A stretch of 64,000 nt of DNA, taken from NCBI GenBank assembly GCA_018343915.1, contig JABRWF010000006.1, forward strand, positions 2,108,001 through 2,172,000, read 5' to 3'. Origin of the DNA: Agroathelia rolfsii. Taxonomy: Eukaryota > Basidiomycota > Agaricomycetes > Amylocorticiales > Amylocorticiaceae. Of this stretch, positions 59,330-64,000 are shown one piece after another. The notes under the pieces were generated by a model. The model made no database searches. It saw only the letters and a list, made by a program, of their open reading frames with translations, and was not told the DNA's origin. The position numbers and the translations under genes were made by a program. Position 1 is the stretch's first letter, and every line of letters begins with the position of its first letter.

Positions 59330-60771
59330 TCACTGTTTGAAACCCTCGCTCACATCAGGATACACATCGAACCGCCGCTGAGTTGTCACGGGGATGCCCG
59401 CACGAGCAGAGTTGAATATCTCTGGGTCTTGAAGGAGAAGCACAAGCATGGTCAGTAATTTGTTGTGATGGTGAAGACGATGCATGTAGCATACCAATAT
59501 CCGCATATATGATGTTCTCGGTCTCATCAGCTTCTCCCAGGACTTTGCCCCTGTGAATTATCCTTTAGAAAGAACAAGAGATCGTAGAAATTATGAAATA
59601 AGCTTACATGGGATCGACCACCATTGAATGCCCCCACTAGAACAAAATCCCTAAGTGCGTTGAGAGATTGAAGCTAGTTGTACTCACAGCATGATAACCG
59701 GCGGACAAGTCTCTTGCGGGACTACACATGGAGAAGAAGACCTGGTTATCGACCGCCCTATGGTAACATATCATTACATTGTTCCGTTAAAAGCTTAAAG
59801 CTGTACGAACCGGCCGCGCTGGAGTAACTCCCAATGAAGGGGTCCGGTCGTTGTGTTGAATGCACCGGGATAAACCAATAGATGGCAGCCTTAGATAATT
59901 GGTAATCAAGGGTATGTGAGCCCATGGAACAAGGTACGCATTAAGTTACAGCTCAACCTTGTCTGGCAGATATCATGGCCAATTCCGGGAAGCGCACGTC
60001 ATAGCATATGCCAAGACCGATGCGGGCAAACTCTATGCCAAGTTGAGTGTGTCGAACAGAGAAAGTAGGACTGGTTTGACGTGCCTGTATCAAAGTATCT
60101 CTTGGTTCGGCCACCGGTCAGTGTTTCACTTTCCTATGAATGCATGTCGAATAACTGTTACGACGATCGAAAAAGAGTCGAACCTTGAATTTAATTTTCC
60201 CAGGGATGTCAATGTCAAACAAGTGTATTTTCCTGAAGATAGTGACGAGGTCTCCAGATGGGGAATATATGGTGCAGGTGTTGTACAAGTTTCCATCTGA
60301 AGGATCCCGTTCGGGTATTGACCCTGTTTCATTGGAAGTCAATCACAAAAACCAAGGAAACAAGGAGCAGAGAAACATGCCTCCGATAAGCCACGTCTTT
60401 GTCTCCTTGGCTGCAGCAGACAGCATCTGCACACTCTCGCTCTTGCTTGCCTCAACATTGTACTTTTGGCCATCAGCGTAGCCGATTTCCTCTGCGTATA
60501 CGGGGAAATGGACGTGGCCGTACGGAGAGTTGAAGCATTCCTATCCTGATGTTTGAGACAGATGCGAAACCATATATCTCACTGGCTTGCTTACTGGCAA
60601 CACGATGAGGTCTGGCTTGGATGGCTGGGCAGCACCAGCGCCAGACGCGGCCTTGAGAATCATATCCCTAGCATGGACCAAGTTTGTCTTTTTGTCGGCG
60701 GTGACGCCGCCGAGCTGGATGAGAGCGAGTTTGAATGGCTTGAAGATGGGTATCTTTGAAGCGAGCGACAT
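59330..60771 (-). CDS. Omega-amidase/nitrilase-superfamily hydrolase (Nit2/Nit3 type)
   Basis: Predicted enzyme that hydrolyses alpha-ketoglutaramate and ketosuccinamate, the waste amides of glutamine and asparagine transamination. The start at 60771 gives [20 protein letters not shown]. The catalytic Glu is expected in [13 protein letters not shown] near 60480-60510, the Lys in [20 protein letters not shown] near 60190-60250, and the Cys in the exon near 59985-60015, which reads [16 protein letters not shown]. Later exons read [20 protein letters not shown], then [15 protein letters not shown], and the protein ends [12 protein letters not shown] at 59330. About 305 residues. The motif set ([20 protein letters not shown]) favours Nit2/Nit3 over true nitrilases. 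Confidence 0.9.
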
Positions 60772-61045
60772 AATGGACTACAAACTAGTGTAATGAGATC
60801 ACTAGCCTGAGTAACACCACAAGTAGTAATTGTTATCTCGTAACAACTATTCTAACAATAGCCCTCTTGAATGCTTCCGTAACCTATGACGGAGCCAAAG
60901 CTGCAACATTTGTCATCGCTGCGATGAGGCGATGACTCGTTCATTGGCAGACCAAGGCAACAAGACATGGGAGGCTGCTCACTGTTGATGCGCATCTAAC
61001 TCTCTTTCTACCATAGACATCATCCAGCCTGCTCGCCAGCTATCC
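60772..61045. promoter_or_regulatory. Divergent promoter, amidase/lipid kinase
   Basis: 274 bases between two outward-facing start codons. Contains repeated GCGATGAGGCGATGA at about 60920-60935. Probably holds both promoters. Confidence 0.35.
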
Positions 61046-62439
61046 ATGGCCGTTCTTGCTCTGTATAACCCCGTCAGTGGCGACCGCACCGCGGAGACCT
61101 TTTTCCACGAGCATGTCCTACCCTTTGTTGCTCAGCACGGTAGATCCGTCCCAGAAGGCAACGTTATCGCAACCCAGAGCGCCGAGCACGCAGGAAATAC
61201 CGTCGTCGAATTTCTCGAGCGCTCAGCGACCAATAACGGTGGCGATCAGGACGGCAGCATCGTCACCGTCATCTTGGGCAGCGGCGACGGCACATTGCAC
61301 GAGATCATCTCCCATCTAAGCCTCTCTGGCACGCTCACTCTACCCCCTTCACGCCTCCACTTTGCTCTCGTACCATGCGGCACTGCCAACGCTCTCTATT
61401 CTTCCTTCTTCCCCCCACCACCACCCACAGAAACCCCTGCAACAGTCGATCCGATCGCCTACAAACTCCAGAGCGTCAAAGCCTGGCTGGAAGGCACGCG
61501 CGCCGTGCCGCTCACACTCGCCATCACCACGCTTTCCTCCCCACCGGCTAGCAAGCGACCTCCACGTGCGGCCGTGAGCGCCGTCGTGACCTCCACCTCC
61601 TTGCATGCCGCGATCCTGCGCGACTCGGAGGCGCTGCGAGCCACGATACCCGGCATCGAGCGGTTCAAGCGCGCCGCGCTGGATAACATCACCAAGTGGA
61701 CAACTGCGTGGGTCAAGCTCCTCCCGCTCGCCGAGGCGGGTGTCGTGCAGATCTACAACCCCGCCACGGGCAAGTTCGAGACACACCCCGAGTCGTCTCA
61801 CCCGGACAGCAACGAGGGTGATGACGATGGCGATGAGGAGGACGACGATCCGATTGTCGATCTGGACGGGCCGTTTGCGTATTTCCTCAGCACGGTAAAT
61901 GTGGATCGGCTCGAGCCACAGTTCGTGATTGCGCCTGTAGCGGTGCGCGAACCGGCGCGCGAGCCCGCAGTGGACGTCGTGATCGTCCGGCCTTCGCGCG
62001 ACAGGGCGGTTTGGCGTGCCGAGATAGAAGAGGCGGAGAAGAAGCAGTCGTTTGCGAAGAGGCTCGAGGGCGTGCTGATGAGTGCATACAAGGATGGCGC
62101 GCATATCGGGCTCAAGTACGGCGAAGAAGGGTCCAGCGGCGTACTGACAACGGAAGGCTCGGGAGATTATGTAGTGGAGTATATCAGATGTGGTGGATGG
62201 GAGTGGGCACCGGTGAGTAGAAAGAGAGAGAGAAAGAAAAGCCGCTTGTGATTGCGCTGTTCTCATCATCTTTCTCTTTTATTTCTCAGGATTCATCTGA
62301 CGAGGATGCACATACGCTCTGCGTCGACGGTACGATCTTTCAGATCGAGAAAGAGGGTCGTGCTGTCTGCACTGCTGCCCGCCCCACCGAATCTGCCGGG
62401 TTCATGGTCCACATCGGGGCAGATAAGATCTTGGATTAG
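61046..62439 (+). CDS. Diacylglycerol-kinase-domain protein (sphingoid/lipid kinase-like)
   Basis: Predicted lipid kinase. The start at 61046 reads MAVLALYNPVSGDRTAETFF; NPVSG and the nucleotide motif ILGSGDGTLHEIISHLS (GDGT) near 61270-61320 are hallmarks of the DAGK catalytic fold. VPCGTANALYSSFF near 61370-61400 matches the conserved P-x-GTxN block. The second lobe is low in recognisable signatures and has an acidic insert (EGDDDGDEEDDDP near 61815-61850). A single intron (about 62212-62289) precedes the last exon, DSSDEDAHTLCVDGTIFQIE, ending GADKILD. About 440 residues. The substrate (sphingosine, ceramide or diacylglycerol) cannot be assigned. Exon 1 is GC-rich with long antisense open frames. 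Confidence 0.82.
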
Positions 62440-62639
62440 TGGGAATTGACAGTGTCTACTTGCGGAAAGACAGTCACGACTGTGTAGATGGGCAGCAAGA
62501 ACTTGATGAGACTTGGATAAATGAATTGTACTAATGTATTATAGCATGATGTTCCAGAGATTATGAAGGAGAAAGAACAGGATAAGAGTTCGAGCAGAGG
62601 TCGATGAATAATATCCTGGTCCCCCCTCCTCTCCTCTCC

Positions 62640-63690
62640 TCACTGTTTGATATGACCGGGAGTGACACCATCGAAAAGTTTGTTCACAACAGCCCTTGTC
62701 TTCTGGTGGACCTCGTCTATGGAAACAGAACTATCCAACTAATGAAAAGAGTGGCATTTTAGAAAGCCATTGCAAAGGAGTGACGAGACCAAAGCACTTA
62801 CCTCTGCAACTTTACCCTTCTCCTGGAACCATTCGATGACAGGCATCGTTTCATTCTTGTAGGTCACTATATATATATATATATCAGAAACCGAGTCGGA
62901 AAACCAAAACCAAAAAAAAGTCAGCCTACCGAATCGCTTTTTGGCACTCTCCACGTTGTCATCCTCCCTCCCACTCGTCTTCGCGCGATGCATAATTCTC
63001 TCGACCATGATCTCTTCCGTCGTCGAATAAAACAGCACGAGACTGCTTTCGCACACCGTCTCCTCAAACTTCTGGGCCTGGTCCATCTTGCGTGGGAACC
63101 CGTCGATGAGGAACCGGCCCTTGCCGTCCGCCCACCCGGCGTGCGTGGACCGCGTGGGGTGCGTGGATGTGCCGTTGAGCGCGTCGCGCATGGCGTTCTC
63201 GAGCAGTTTGATGGTCACCTCCATCGGCACGATCGTCCCCTCGCGGATGTTGGTACGAATCAGCTCGCCGTACTGTGAGCCTGGACGGTTTTGTTCTTCG
63301 CGCAGGAGGTCACCGGCTGTAGACAGAGGGGAAGATGTCAGTTGTCCTTTTTGTGAATCGATCAAGGTGCTTGGAGAGCATTACATACCGGAGAGATGGC
63401 AAAAGTCGAAATCTTGAACTAGCCTCTCGCATTGCGTGCCTTTGCCTGTATAGGATGAAGATGAGACATGGTGCGTGCTGTTGGCAGTCCTGGACGATAC
63501 ACGAACCTGCACCAGGACCACCTAGGACGAACAAGACCGTAACCTTGCTTTTGTCGAACACCGTTCCGGTGGCAGTGGCAGTGGCAGCATCGGTGCTGGA
63601 AGATGGCTCCTTGGGGGCATCACCGCCCTCCTTGTTGTCGTGATGGTGCAAATGGAGCTTGTCGGCAATCTTGTCTAGTATAGCAGGCAT
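62640..63690 (-). CDS. URA6: UMP/CMP kinase (Ura6 type)
   Basis: Transfers phosphate from ATP to UMP or CMP in pyrimidine nucleotide synthesis. The start at 63690 gives MPAILDKIADKLHLHHHDNK, a poorly conserved leader of about 45 residues. The P-loop is VTVLFVLGGPGAGKGTQCER, split by an intron near 63500. The NMP-binding part follows (AGDLLREEQNRPGSQYGELI, IVPMEVTIKLLENAMRDAL), then FLIDGFPRKMDQAQKFE and the lid RAKTSGREDDNVESAKKRF. After an intron with a (TA)n tract near 62870-62884, the protein reads TYKNETMPVIEWFQEKGKVA, and the last exon ends FDGVTPGHIKQ before TGA. The order and short lid fit UMP/CMP kinases rather than long-lid adenylate kinases. Confidence 0.9.
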
Positions 63691-63827
63691 CGTCGTCCGA
63701 GTTGTTGTCGTAGTAGTTGTAATCAAAAAAGCAGAAGTAAAAGGACTAATAATGAATAATATTTTATTGATTTATTGATCTATGATGACGTCGATAATGA
63801 TGACGATTATCGATTGTCCGTTCCGTT

Positions 63828-64000
63828 TTACTTGGGCTCTCTATGAATAGGTGGCAAGAGCGGATGGTCGTGCTGCCTAGGCTGGGCTGAAGCCGGGTTG
63901 GTGATCTCTCTTTTCTTGGTGATGTAGACGAAGGTGAGCGTGCTAGCGACGAAGAGGCCGGCAAACAAGAACGGGTTCGGTGCGCGGTTCACTGGCTTGG
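63828..64000 (-). CDS. C-terminal part of a small membrane protein (partial)
   Basis: An open frame enters from the right edge of the window: NRAPNPFLFAGLFVASTLTF with one hydrophobic helix, then VYITKKREITNPASAQ and a tail ending LLPPIHREPK before TAA at 63828-63830. A single helix followed by a positively charged stretch and a short hydrophilic tail is typical of small fungal mitochondrial or ER membrane proteins. The start lies outside or near the window edge. I do not recognise the family. Confidence 0.5.
   Translation of the reverse strand, partial: KPVNRAPNPFLFAGLFVASTLTFVYITKKREITNPASAQPRQHDHPLLPPIHREPK

Noticed and set aside
61349..62269. 306-codon open frame on the minus strand
   Set aside because: It lies entirely antisense to the lipid kinase exon; GC-rich codon use on the plus strand removes stops from the opposite strand. 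No domain is recognisable in it.
62866..62886. (TA)n tract as a regulatory element
   Set aside because: It sits inside an intron of the UMP/CMP kinase gene; a simple microsatellite like the (AT)n near 39460 in the GSK-3 gene.
1..64000. CRISPR array, transposon with terminal repeats, rRNA
   Set aside because: No regularly spaced repeats, no paired terminal inverted repeats with a transposase, and no rRNA-like sequence were seen on reading both strands.

Overview
The window is eukaryotic nuclear DNA, most likely from a basidiomycete fungus of the Agaricomycetes type. The evidence is dense genes on both strands, many short GT..AG introns of about 50-60 bases that interrupt nearly every gene, some exons of only 9-22 bases, and protein families with a fungal cast: Met30-type F-box/WD40, ArAE_2/DUF2421 transporters, a Bni1-type formin, and relics of a mushroom GDSG protease-like family. 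I assign no species. Coordinates of spliced genes below are CDS spans from start codon to stop codon and include introns. Identifications come from reading the translations by eye; no database search was run.

Layout. 1-4.8 kb: two tandem paralogous membrane-transporter genes on the minus strand, the first cut by the window edge. 5.1-16.2 kb: a housekeeping block of class V myosin (+), a Cuz1/ZFAND1-like AN1 zinc-finger protein (-), ESCRT-III Vps2 (+) and COG4 (-). 16.8-18.2 kb: a THEM6-like hotdog protein (-). 18.2-20.5 kb: no gene seen. 20.5-26.8 kb: an RBM5/10-like splicing factor (-), complex I subunit NDUFB4 (+), COQ7 (-) and a small PGG-repeat protein (+). About 27 kb: an intron-containing tRNA-Leu(UAA). 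27.4-33.1 kb: a large formin (-). 33.9 kb: a small single-pass membrane protein (+). 35.4-39.8 kb: a Met30/SconB-type F-box/WD40 protein (-) and GSK-3 kinase (-). 39.9-42.2 kb: no gene seen.

The 42-56 kb stretch is the accessory part: a second THEM6-like paralog in the opposite orientation, a zinc-binding protein resembling FAR1/WRKY-GCM1 DNA-binding domains, a DHA1-type MFS exporter, an intracellular GH3 beta-glucosidase with a PA14 insert, a SAM-dependent methyltransferase, and two decayed genes (a methyltransferase tail and a GDSG protease-like protein). From 56 kb the content is housekeeping again: UPF0538 protein, Ydj1-type DnaJ with a CAAX box, Nit2-type omega-amidase, a diacylglycerol-kinase-like lipid kinase, UMP/CMP kinase (Ura6) and the end of a small membrane protein.

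How the genes relate. Several neighbours act in membrane traffic and polarity (myosin V, Vps2, COG4, formin), but nothing in the sequence shows co-regulation. Close divergent pairs (Cuz1/Vps2, RBM5-like/NDUFB4, amidase/lipid kinase) probably share promoters. The MFS, beta-glucosidase and methyltransferase genes at 46-54 kb could form a small glycoside-handling set; this is inference from proximity. I found no CRISPR array, no intact transposon and no clearly new multi-gene system. The best leads are the PGG-repeat protein, the FAR1-like protein, the inverted THEM6-like pair and the decayed genes in the accessory stretch.
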